Positions 25,375-35,229 of a stretch of 64,000 nt of DNA are shown here, piece by piece. Below the pieces are notes generated by a model that saw nothing but the letters and a program-made list of their open reading frames with translations, had not been told where the DNA came from and ran no database searches. Within the stretch, counting starts at the first letter, position 1, and the number at the start of each line of letters is the position of its first letter. Origin of the DNA: Sympetrum striolatum (Eukaryota > Arthropoda > Insecta > Odonata > Libellulidae); assembly GCA_947579665.1 (NCBI GenBank), contig OX388343.1:98957657-99021656 (forward strand). Reading direction: 5' to 3'. The position numbers and the translations under genes were made by a program.

Positions 25375-27100
25375 GCATAATCATATCAATGATGCGACTA
25401 TCGATGCGATATCTACGACTGCTAAACCTCTCACGCCAATTCTTGGTTACATTATATAGACATCCTCATTGATGATGTGTATGCTAAAGAGTTAAACAAT
25501 CACATATTCATATTTTTATTCATTCACGGAAAAACCAAAGCCCAGCTTTCTACATTCACATTCACGAATAGTTGTGGCCCTTCGAATTCAACACACGTGC
25601 TCTTCTTGGGCACAAACAAACGAACGTTCGCTGCAAAAGAAAGAATTGTAAAAAACGGCACCTTTATACGGAGTTTCCCGGAATGTTCTAGGAAATTCTC
25701 TTCCAGCCGTTTGCGTGTTTGGATCCAGTTAACTTGAAGATTTCCGCGATACAAAGCAACGGAGCCTTAATTATTTCCTCGATAAAAGTTGCAAAAAATT
25801 GACTCGTGCTGAGTTCCGCTCGGAATTTTCAATGCGAATTATTGTGAAGTCCCTTTATCCCAAATACTCTCCTTGTTAATTGATGCACCTGAACATTGAA
25901 TTTTGCAGTTAGATTCGGAGGAAAGGGATGCAATCGAGGGAAGCCTAATTTTGAAAGAGAAAATAAGTTACGAAAGAAAAGAATAAAGTTTACGGCAGCA
26001 AAGGGTTTTAGGTTGCGGTTGAGATAAGAACTTTGTCATAGGATGGTTCCTCACAAACAAATATACCTTTCCGAACCTCTCTCTATTCAAAGATAACTAG
26101 TGTACACCCACCTCCTTATCCCGCTCCATATTCACATCCTTGCCATCCACTTTCCTATGTTTCTTACAAAAATCTATGCTCTTTTACATGAAAACGCGAG
26201 ATCGCTAACGAAATTGGTCGTGTGATAAACATTACGGACTCTGTTGCCATCGTAACGCTTTAATATGCCTTAGTTAGTTTAATGTAGTTTTTCGTCGTAT
26301 TCTTTTGATAGTTTTGATGTTTTTTACCGTATATTTATGCCATTCCTTAATGTTTCTAGCAAGAGGACGTCGACACGCACAGCAATTCGGGAAAAAAGAA
26401 TACGCTTTGTGGCTTCAGTGATTTTTGTATCTTACTACGAAACGCTGGACCAGTTGATTTTAGTATCTTTTCTATAATCTAATCATTATCTAAATCGAAT
26501 CTAATTTTTGAAAGATCTATCTCAATTTGTTCTTTTAGCCAAATGACGATTTCGGTGCTTCGTCCCCTCGTCTGTTTCAATGAGTATTTCTTTCTCCGAG
26601 GAATTAGCAGAGCACGAAAACCCGTGCTCCCGCGAAATGGAGGAGAGCCACTTGACATTTCAGGGTCTTCTTTTCGGCTTTTTGGCATTTGCAACGTTCG
26701 GCGACGTCGCGTGGGGCCCCGCGCTTTCCCTTCTTAATAAATTAAGGTCTCTTGGCACTTTATAACCTAACGAGATGAGAAATTTAAATGGGAACCCTGA
26801 AGATAAACCTCATGTGCTCAAGATACTCCATGAAAGGTAAGACCTTTAGCTGCTCATCAAGCATGAATTAAAGGAGACAAATTGCGAGTTTTTGAGAAAG
26901 AATTTTGGAATTTTCGGAACCCGGAGTGAGTAATTTATTCCAGGTGAGAGCACGGTATCAGTTTACAAAAATAAATAACGAGACACCAAGCGCTTAACAA
27001 TAATTAGCAACGTTCTACAAGAACGTTTCATGAGGGCTACAGTTTGATTCTTATATCCCAATTCTAACATTTTTTGAGTTAACCTTGACCTAGAGACCGT
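25375..27100. other. No gene recognised
   Basis: GC-balanced around 25.56-25.74 and 26.53-26.76 kb with overlapping motif-free open frames; the remainder is AT-rich. Nothing diagnostic. Confidence 0.45.
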
Positions 27101-27107
27101 TTTTTAA

Positions 27108-27934
27108 CCCTTTAACCCTCGAGTACTCGCATTCCAAATTGTCACGTACTCGCGTTGGGTGGAATCAGCCCGACATCTTCCAAAGGGGAAAATTGTCTCA
27201 AAATGTAGGTAGTGAATAAATTTTCAATTCATTATGTCATATTAATGGTTAACCTGGTTATTAAAATGACAAGCAAACTAAATAGCAAAAAGATTCAGTA
27301 AAAAGTTCAATATCCCTGAGGCCGAGTATATGGCTGATGAATTCGGAATATTGCGTATAAAAAGTAAACTGTTTAAAAATAAAATAAAATTCAACAAATT
27401 AATAACAATTGTTAATTATATGAAATTTATAAAATATCTCTAAAAATTTAGGCGGAAACAAGGTCAAAAATGCAATATTTTACGTAAAGGTCTTTCATCT
27501 ACCTGGCACTACCGCTAAGAAAAATTTGTTTAAATAAGTAAACTTCCATTTCCGATTTGGCGAAAATGCATGGCTGGTTCAGAACATTCTCAAACTCAGC
27601 TACTATGAGAAAGAAGATGTAAAAAAGCACTGATAAAAAGATATGGAATTTTAAAATTCACATGGGTCGATTCGGCCCAGACGCGAGTACTCGAGGGTTA
27701 AGGACCAAGGGACATTTTTGTCCCTTGAATTTAAACTATTCTGGTTAGTTTATCTTTCGTCCTACTTTAATAATAGACTGCCCACAGGGACATATTCGTC
27801 CCAATTTAATACGTACGTAATTCGGCTATATATTTTCATAAGAATTGAGTTGTTATCATAATTTGACTCAAATAACAGGATTAAAAAGAAGAAAACGGTA
27901 TTTCAATTGTAGTTTTCTTACGGTCCTAAAAGGG
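27108..27934. mobile_element. Outer piggyBac-like MITE, interrupted by a second one
   Basis: With the inner insertion (27116-27697 plus one TTAA) removed, the left end reads CCCTTTAAGGACCAAGGGAC. The inverse of the right end (ending 27934) reads CCCTTTTAGGACCGTAAG. Both ends abut TTAA (27104-27107 and 27935-27938). TTAA targets with CCC-starting ends are characteristic of the piggyBac superfamily. The reconstructed outer element is only about 241 bp and includes the small palindrome GGGACATTTTTGTCCC and a related GGGACATATTCGTCCC. It has no coding capacity. Confidence 0.78.
27116..27697. mobile_element. Inner piggyBac-like MITE nested in the first
   Basis: Perfect 15-bp terminal inverted repeats CCCTCGAGTACTCGC (27116-27130) and GCGAGTACTCGAGGG (27683-27697) are each flanked by TTAA (27112-27115 and 27698-27701). 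A second, internal version of the terminus, CGTACTCGCGTTGGGTGG, follows near 27144 on the left. It matches the right-end inverse GAGTACTCGCGTCTGGGCC, so the left arm carries a doubled terminal motif. The 582-bp interior is AT-rich and non-coding. It sits inside the 5 prime terminal repeat of the outer element, so it is the younger insertion. Confidence 0.88.
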
Positions 27935-27939
27935 TTAAG

Positions 27940-28475
27940 GTAACTCAAGAAAGAGTGGCTACCGGTCGTTCAACAATAAAATGCAGATTACTAATAGACA
28001 TTATTTTTTGGAATAACCCCTTGATTTGCCGATGAAGCTCCGTTTAAGATTTAATCATCGTGAAATTTACGGAACAGAAAACTTAAAGTAAATTTCGCTA
28101 TAAGCATCTACTGCAGAAGTAAATCGATTGACCATGAAAGAATCGGAAAGCGGGAGAACTGGGTTCGAGTCCCTGTGTTCGTTTTTTACTCCTGTTTATC
28201 CTTGGGTTTTATACCTCACCGTCTTCTTGTGCAATGTTAAATCATCTTCCATTCCTCCTTGATGTAAACCAACCTCAATCAAGTATAACGAGGTAAATGC
28301 TTAGGATTTAAAAAATATTTTGGGATTACTGAATATTGTTATTGAAGCATTTTTATGAGTCAGCTAATTATTATTTCCTTCGCGTTCATTGATAATTTCT
28401 AATCTGTTATTTCTGCGTTTGTGACGTAACTTCTTCTGTACAGACGAAATTCTGGGCGAGGGGAATTCACTCAGT
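27940..28475. other. AT-rich stretch with an isolated tRNA-like B box
   Basis: No gene recognised. The only notable site is the B-box sequence listed separately. It probably includes decayed 5 prime parts of the hAT element that follows, but I cannot align them by eye. Confidence 0.4.
28162..28172 (+). promoter_or_regulatory. Isolated pol III B-box sequence
   Basis: GGTTCGAGTCC fits the B-box consensus perfectly and a run of six T lies about 10 bases downstream. No cloverleaf or clear A box could be drawn upstream, so this is at most a SINE or tRNA fragment. Confidence 0.3.
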
Positions 28476-28479
28476 TCCC

Positions 28480-29214
28480 AAATTTATCAGGTGAAGAATA
28501 AAAAGATGAAGATATACATTCTTATTGTGAGCATTTGGATGCTCTCCATTCAGATTTTAATCAACCATTTGATGATATTTTGAAAACGAACATACGTGAT
28601 TGGATTTTGGATCCTTTTTCAATTGCAAAGAATCTCCACAGTTACTAGAAGAACTGATGGAAGTAACTACAAATGTTGAGTTGAAATTTAAATTCAAAAG
28701 CGGCTACCAAGAGCTCTGGCTGCAAAAGGAGATTCTTACGGCTTATCCTGAATTATGGGTTTGAATCCAAAAGTTCTTAATTGCATTTCCTCCATCATAT
28801 TTAGTGGAACGTGGATTTAGCGCGGTAAAAAAATTATTAACAAAATAGAAACCGATTGCAAATAGTCAATCTCGGTGATTTAAGATTACTGCTGACAAAA
28901 ATAGAGCCGAGCATTATTAAATTGGTAGCAGTATACCAGGTTCATCCTTCTCATTAAGATGATTTCGAATGTTTTAACTCTTTTTGTATTACCTTTCTAT
29001 TCAGAGTTCAATAAATAGTTTAATAATTTCAAAATTGAATGTTTCTAATTGACACCTTTCTCTACTATATTCAACGAAAAGTTAGAAACATTAATACATA
29101 TATCTTTCTGTTTAATTGCTATTAAAATGATAAAAACACTAAATTCCAGGGGGGCGCTGAGTGATATTTTTTATGGAAAGGTGGCGGTAGGCCAAATAAG
29201 TTTGGGAACCACTG
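28480..29214 (+). pseudogene. Decayed hAT transposase with its 3 prime terminal inverted repeat
   Basis: Plus-strand fragments in shifting frames read QPFDDILKTNIRDWILDPF, LLEELMEVTTNVELKFKF, YQELWLQKEILTAYPELW, then FLIAFPPSYLVERGFSAVKK. The order and the motif PSYLVERGFSAV, followed by a leucine-rich segment, are those of the C-terminal dimerisation region of hAT transposases of the ZBED-like group. Stops and at least two frameshifts show it is dead. About 250 bp further the element ends in GTTTGGGAACCACTG (ending 29214), the inverse of the classic hAT terminus CAGTGGTTCCCAAAC. The left terminus and N-terminal zinc finger were not found. The following octamer GTATATAT corresponds to sequence of the hairpin-headed repeat, so the element appears to have inserted into that repeat. 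Confidence 0.78.
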
Positions 29215-29560
29215 GTATATATCGACATTGCATTCTGACAGAGATATTTAAGAAACAAAATTTTGTTCCGGATAAACCGCAACTTTCGGTTAAGCGATAT
29301 TCATAAAAAACTAATTAACTCTTGGCATTGTAAGTAAAATACTAAATATGAATTTTGGAAATGATCGGAGAATTACTTTTTTAAGATAGAGCGCCCACAA
29401 ACTTTTTTACCACAGACACACGCACAGACAGACATGTTCGGGGAAATAGCGAAAACGTACTCTATGGGCCCCAAAACATCTATTTCCGTTGAAATCTGGA
29501 GGTTGAATTTTTTTGCGAATACAATACTTTCTCTATACTACGTATAGGGAGAAAGTAAAA
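29215..29560 (-). mobile_element. Hairpin-headed non-autonomous repeat, copy 2 (head part)
   Basis: On the minus strand it runs from the hairpin head (inverse of CTTTCTCTATACTACGTATA, about 29527-29546) through a conserved block (CAACGGAAATAGATGTTTTG on the minus strand), an interrupted GT stretch, GTGGGCGCTC and the CCGGAACAAAATTTTG segment. It then stops at the hAT terminus. It is the inverse of copy 1 over about 340 bp with high similarity. The missing remainder would be expected on the far side of the hAT insertion but was not found, so a deletion accompanied or followed that insertion. Confidence 0.75.
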
Positions 29561-29564
29561 ATAG

Positions 29565-31355
29565 CACTAATATCCTATGGAAAATTTTGAATCATACATG
29601 CGAGAGATGAATATTTTAATGATGGCGGTAAACCAACCGTAATTTTATTTCCAAAATATGTCTGAAAGAGAAGCATGGCTTATTTGGACAATGGCCTCGG
29701 AAAATAATTTGAAAATATATCGATGATTTAATTTTAAACTCGGTTGATACCGGAAAGCTGTGGCATAGATTTATGCGTCAAAGCCAATTTAAACGAATAA
29801 TTTGGGAAAATGTGAGCAATTGGGTATCAAAATAAATCGACGAAAGACACTGAAATAGATTATGCAAAAGAAAATATTAAGGCGCAATAAATAATGAAAG
29901 AAGGGAGATGAATGGGAGAGGAAAGAGAATGGGAAAAAGTAGAGCAAATGAGAGGCAGGGAAAGTCCGCGACATCGCTTCGGAGCCTATCCCTGTGTAAC
30001 TCGAACTGCTGAAGGCCACTCTTTCTCTTGTAGCATCCTTCAAGGGTCCTCCTCCAAGTCCTTGAATTCTCTCTATCCCTTTACTTCCGCCTCCCACTCT
30101 CTTCTGCTCCCATTGCTTTTTCTCAGGATTCGGAGTATTGGGAGGGAAGAGGTTGAGGTGGAAGGGTGTTCAAGAATGATCCCCGAGGAGAAAAATGTGG
30201 ATAGGACCCAAAAGGCATTGAAAGCGGTATTTGCGGAAAATAAATGTCTTTTTCGTGTGATTCGATGGCATATGAAGGGAATCTCACGATATCTCGTTAC
30301 TCAAAAGAGAGCGGAAAATGAAAAAAAAGAAGGATGCAGAGCGTTATAGAGGAGTGAAAAATATGGGTGGAGATTGTGGTGACTTCTATATTAGGCCATT
30401 AATTCCTACAAAATGCCCAATACCTGCGACCGATGTGATCCTTGATACTCGAGAATTTCGACACTATGCTCCTAGCGCATAAGTTTTGCGATGATACATT
30501 TTAAAAGATAACGTGTATTTTAAAAGCTACTCTTTATTAAAAATTCACATTTAACGAATTTCTTTCCTCCTCAATATTTACTCTACTAAGATAGAATTGG
30601 TACCTAATCTTCACTCTACAATATTTCCTCCTAATAATTTTGTTTTCTTCGTGAAATTTGAAGAGGAAGGATTAAATCGGACTTTGGAAAAGGCTTTGGA
30701 TAAATACGCCGATGAATTGATTTAAAAATATTGACGATGATTTATACCGAGAAATGTTTTGCACTGAGATAGGTAGCAGTTCTTTTTATTGTAAAATCAA
30801 GTACGTTTAAAGCTTATTTCTGTTTGGAGCATGTTATGTAGTGAGTGTAGATAGAATGCTATCAAATATAAACCTATGCCAAATGAGATCACTTTAACTT
30901 GGAGTTTATTAAATTTTTTATAAATAAAATTTCGTAAAAGCTACTTTTTATTTATTATATATTTTTTCTAATACTTTAACCTCTATTTATGCCATAAATA
31001 TCCAGTATCAAAACTCATATGATTATTTATATACATTATTCATAAATAGAGAGTTTTTCCCCCAGAGAAGAAATCTGTGAGAATGTAGACTCTCCATATC
31101 GGTGCTTCTTGACGATATGGCATCCAATGACCAGTCTTATCACAAATTAGTATCTTACCATCGAAGAATTTAATTAATGAGTTAATAAAATTTAATTAAA
31201 GAGTCGATTTTGAGTTAATCATTATCTGATATCTATTCGAATTAATAGGTATTAAAAGCTTGGTACATTGAAAAAAGAAGGAGCCCATTTCTGGATCTAA
31301 TTTGTTTAATAATTTGCTAAAAATGAAAGCATTAGGCCTAGTATTTTAACTATAT
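29565..31355. other. No gene recognised
   Basis: About 29.9-30.35 kb is GC-balanced and holds a 145-residue plus-strand open frame. Its composition (Ser/Glu/Arg-rich) shows no domain, and an overlapping frame exists on the other strand; I judge both chance. CCATATCG and CGATATGG form a small hairpin at about 31096-31122. Confidence 0.45.
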
Positions 31356-31487
31356 ATTCTTTTTTACTTTCTCCATATACGAAGTATAGAGAAAGTATTG
31401 TTTTCATGAAAAAATTCGACTTCGAGATTTCAACGGAAATACATGTTTTGGGGTCCCTAGAACACGTTTTGACCATTTTCGGAATGA

Positions 31488-31492
<5 letters not shown>

Positions 31493-31525
<33 letters not shown>
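31493..31525. repeat. (GT)n microsatellite in copy 3
   Basis: About 16 GT units at the position equivalent to the array in copy 1. Confidence 0.9.
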
Positions 31526-31526
<1 letters not shown>

Positions 31527-31528
31527 CA

Positions 31529-32162
31529 GTGGGCGCTCTAACGTAAAAACTATTAGTCGCATCAATACCAAAATTCATATATAGTACTGTGGTGTGTGCT
31601 GTCAGAGTTGATTAGCTTTTGGAGTAAATCGGCCAACCGGAAGTCGAGCTTTATTCATTAAAGCTCATTTCCGGTTTTCAAAATATCTCCATAAATATGA
31701 TATATACGTAAATTGTATTAATTATAAAAGTTTTAGATAGTATAATTTACTATAACTTTTGTATTTAACATATTTTTGTATCACCGGTTGATTAGGAGTT
31801 ATTCGTGAAACACTGATAAATCGGAAGAAGATGATTATGTACTTTGTGGGCGCTGTAACATGAAAACTATTTGTCGGATCAACACCAAATTTCATATGAA
31901 GTACTTATATTACAGTTTTTAGAGTTGAATAGTTTTTGGAGTAAATCGGTTTACCGGAAGTTGAGCTTCATTCTTCAAAGCTCATTTCCGGTTTTCAAAA
32001 TATCTCCATAAATATGATATTTAGGTATATACTATAATTTACAAATGTTTTAGAAAATAAAATTTACTATAACTTTTGTTTGAAACATATTTTCGTATCA
32101 CTGATTGCTTAGGAGTTATTCCTGAAATACTGATAAACCGGAAGTTGCTGATTATGTACTTT
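31529..32162 (+). repeat. Two tandem 317-bp units
   Basis: Unit 1 is 31529-31845 and unit 2 is 31846-32162. They share block order throughout, including CATGAAAACTATTTGTCGGA-type starts and TGATTATGTACTTTGTGGG junctions; a partial third unit follows. The head block upstream of 31529 is not repeated. Confidence 0.8.
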
Positions 32163-32391
32163 GTGGGTGCTCTGGGCTCTAATGGCGAAAAGCCAGTTTC
32201 ATCGTTCTTCATCCAGCATGTCCCGAAAAACATTATTTATAATGTTTATGACGTAAAAGATAATAATATATAAATTAATCACTCATCTTCAGAGTTTAGA
32301 TGGAATATAGAGTTCGAAATTACTGTCGTAGATAAGTATGTACATCTTATATATGGAGAAAGTTGTGTGCTGGCCACATCAGATTTTTTTA

Positions 32392-34105
32392 CTTTTGTAA
32401 TTGGCATGCTGCATTATTTCTTACCTCAAGAGGTAGTTTCGTGGATGGGCACATACACTCGTGTAAGAAAATACAAAACAATTGCAATATAGATTGCTCT
32501 GTATTCCTCAAATATATGGATGCAAATGAGTTGATATTTTCTTTTACAGCATTTTCGTAAGTTTTCGAAAATATTTTCCGTATATGAGTTGCTTATTATA
32601 ATGTAGGCTTTATGTATAATATTTTTCTAACCCTACCAATATTTTCCTTCGACAATCCATCAATAGAATGATACACCATTTTGTGGCTTGGATGAATTAC
32701 CGGAAATTAATAAGTATTTGGTATGATCCATCGAAAAATTTTTTTTTTCAAAACTACGAAATACCGCGTTTGTCACCTACTCACCAATGAATATCTTTTT
32801 CTTTTCCTCTCAAAGCTGCAGCCATGCGCGGCTATCGAACCTCTCTCTTCGAACTATCGAACTTTTTCTTTACTGAATCGATAGTCTTCGAAGAGAACCT
32901 AACCAATAGGAATTCCGCAACGCAGTCTCAACTGTTACGACCAACTCTTCTTTTTCCCCTCAGAATCCGACCTTAAGCTCTCTATTAATTTCATCCAGAA
33001 TCTCGGGAGGCGCCTCATTCAAATAGAAGAAATACGATCCATTGGAAACACAATCAATGATCTGAAAAACGCCGTAAGGACGTTGGAAAAGCCAGCCTCC
33101 GCATCCGATGTCATTATCCCTGAGATCAGGAACATCCGAGGGAAAGAAAATGGGAGACACGGGAAGAACATGGGTTTACGAGATAGAAGAAAAACGAGGA
33201 AAAGCGCGATACTAAAGAGGAAGATACAATGTAGACGTAAAGAAGATCTCCAAAACATGGGAAATATACCAAGTAGTGGGGCATTGTATCTACTGCATCA
33301 TGTTAAGGTCGGTGGGTTAAGAGATTAATCAAATTTTAGCGAAATAAATCTGAAACTCATCCCACATTCTTCCATCCTTTAAAATAAGAACGAATTAAAT
33401 TGTCTTCCAACGAATTTCAAATCCAAAAAGTTCCTTGGTCAAATTTCTGCTGCAATCAGTGCAAGACTTTGCTATTTTCCACCCGATTGGCCTTTATTAT
33501 TTGCAAAGTTTCGTATTGAGATCAAGATTACAAGCAGCGATATGTACATTACAAATTTACTTTAGCAAATGTTGGGTATGAAAGTAATGGGAACTTACAT
33601 ATACATATATAAACACGTCACTTTCGCTTGAAATTGAGACTATGAAGCCCCATCTTCCATTTATATCAAGGTAAGCTTAAGAAAATAGATTCTTTTTTTA
33701 GAGCAATTTTGAGTAAAACATTTCCATGTTTGTAACCGTCAAAAATGCATTGTTATCAGCGTTAAAGTAAAGCCGTAAAAAAATTCAGCGCATCTGCAAG
33801 AAAGATATCGCTATTCTGCGGAAAGATAAATTACGCTCCATCTTGACGTAGGGGACCGGCTGTGTATCCCTTTTCAGCCTGCCTAGACGCGTGTGCGATG
33901 AAGAATGGTGTATGCATAGAAATGTCGGGCGTAAGACGAGAAAACGCAAGGAAAGATTCGGAATTGAGACGCGGGCGACGACTATATATGGCCAATTTCA
34001 GCGTGGAATATGAACGTTAGAGATAAAGAAATTCACGTTAACTATTCTTCTAAATTATCGATATCCGCGTACATATTTGATTCGCAACGGGATGCTCTAC
34101 GGATA
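32392..34105. other. No gene recognised
   Basis: About 32.95-33.33 kb is GC-balanced, with overlapping open frames on both strands and no motif. Otherwise AT-rich. Confidence 0.45.
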
Positions 34106-34110
34106 GTCGA

Positions 34111-34142
34111 ATTGCAACATCTTCACCCGAAGATGTTGCAAT
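34111..34142. repeat. Perfect 14-bp hairpin with 4-base loop
   Basis: ATTGCAACATCTTC (34111-34124) and GAAGATGTTGCAAT (34129-34142) are exact inverses separated by ACCC. GAACCCGGGTC follows shortly after, loosely like an inverted tRNA T-arm. Could be the tip of a retroposon or an incidental hairpin; no second copy was seen. Confidence 0.6.
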
Positions 34143-34144
34143 GC

Positions 34145-34978
34145 AATGGAACCCGGGTCGTGGTCTAAATGAAGGACTGCACTGTGGAAATTACAAAGTG
34201 CGTTTTATTCTGATGAGGTAGATTATGTATTAAGTTGCATTCGTAGCATTCATTAACAAACTTTTGTTTGCCTAATCACCTATGAAAGGGTACCGTTTTC
34301 GTTGCCATGACAACCGTCATCGAACCCTTACCATCTCGCTCGATTTTTGATCTATTTTATTTGAATGATTGTCTATACAAAAGGATATGGGGTGTGGCGG
34401 ACAAGGCCTACGAACAGGGCAGGGCTTTTAAAGGGGAACGGAAGTTAAGGGGTTTTTAGGATTCGGGAGTACGTGAGGCGAAGCTGAAATGTAGTGGAAT
34501 AAGGTGAGTGTCGCTGAGATGGACCCAAGAGGGGAAAAGGCAGAGGGCTGATATGAAAGGGGGAGGATAATATGGAGATGAAGGGGAGGCGTTCCCATGG
34601 ATACAAAACTTGCCTCTTTTCTTTCGCCGCAACCACCGCCGTTTCCTTCTTTTTATTTCACCTCTCGCTGGATGCAGTGGCCACCACGTGTCAGATGAAG
34701 GGAAATAAAGGTGGAGATTAGAAAGGGAGATTTCAATGCTGAGAAGAGGTGAGATATTTAATGGATTGGAAGCATTGCGTTGGCCCTGACCGAGGCAATG
34801 ATTTGTAGCGGAATATCTTGAAGGCTCTTGAATTATGCACCATTTTGAGGTCCGTTCTTAATTAATGAGAAAACCATTAATTCTTACGCTGCCGAGAGAT
34901 GGAGCGCCATACGCTTACGAAGACGTTAATATATGTTAATGTAATATCCGGAGAATTATCAGGATACTCGGAGATGAA
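34145..34978. other. No gene; purine-rich block
   Basis: About 34.38-34.75 kb is strikingly purine-rich on the plus strand (runs such as AGAGGGGAAAAGGCAGAGGG). The pyrimidine-rich complement gives a 63-residue motif-free frame. Confidence 0.45.
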
Positions 34979-34980
34979 TG

Positions 34981-35226
34981 ACAAACTGCATTGTATTTCT
35001 AATAAGCTGAAAGCCCCACAAAAACTATTCTCATCTCTATGAAGGCTCGGGTTCCAACCCAGGACTCCATTATACGATTCCATAAGGAATGCACGTAAGG
35101 TTCGTTTTTGTACCTTGCAGGCTTTGTTACTTTTGCAGAATTAAATTGGAAATAATGGTCATACGAAATCAAGAAAAGTACCAAACGAAGGCAAATTAAA
35201 TAAAGAATCTTATAATTGTCGTAAAA
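34981..35226 (+). repeat. 246-bp interspersed repeat F, copy 1
   Basis: Aligns along its length with 51600-51846: shared blocks include CAAACTGCATTGT, CTCGGGTTCCAACCCA versus CCCGGGTTCGAACCCA, GGAATGCACGTAA versus GGAATACACGTAA, TTTTGCAGAATTAAATT and GGCAAATTAAATAAAG. The self-complementary GGGTT..AACCC core resembles a T-arm, so a tRNA-related retroposon is possible, but no A box is visible. Confidence 0.7.
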
Positions 35227-35229
35227 TAC

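Larger units (their letters stand above)
31361..32389 (+). mobile_element. Hairpin-headed non-autonomous repeat, copy 3, with 317-bp tandem units
   Basis: Begins TTTTTACTTTCTCCATATAC and the near-palindromic head, then the conserved block with CAACGGAAATACATGTTTTG and a (GT)n run (about 31493-31525). From 31529 the body is a tandem repeat: units start at GTGGGCGCTC (31529), GTGGGCGCTG (31846) and GTGGGTGCTC (32163), exactly 317 bp apart, the third being partial. Each unit carries CGGAAGT, an AAAGCTCATTTCCGGTTTTC segment and a GGAGTTATTC segment. The right end reads ATATATGGAGAAAG then GGCCACATCAGATTTTTTT. No protein is encoded. Confidence 0.8.

Noticed and set aside
28162..28190. tRNA gene around the isolated B box and T run
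   Set aside because: No acceptor stem, D arm or anticodon arm could be drawn upstream.
29912..30349. 145-residue plus-strand open frame, the second longest in the window
   Set aside because: It lies in a GC-balanced block where long frames occur by chance on both strands; no domain, no splice context and low-complexity Ser/Glu/Arg composition.
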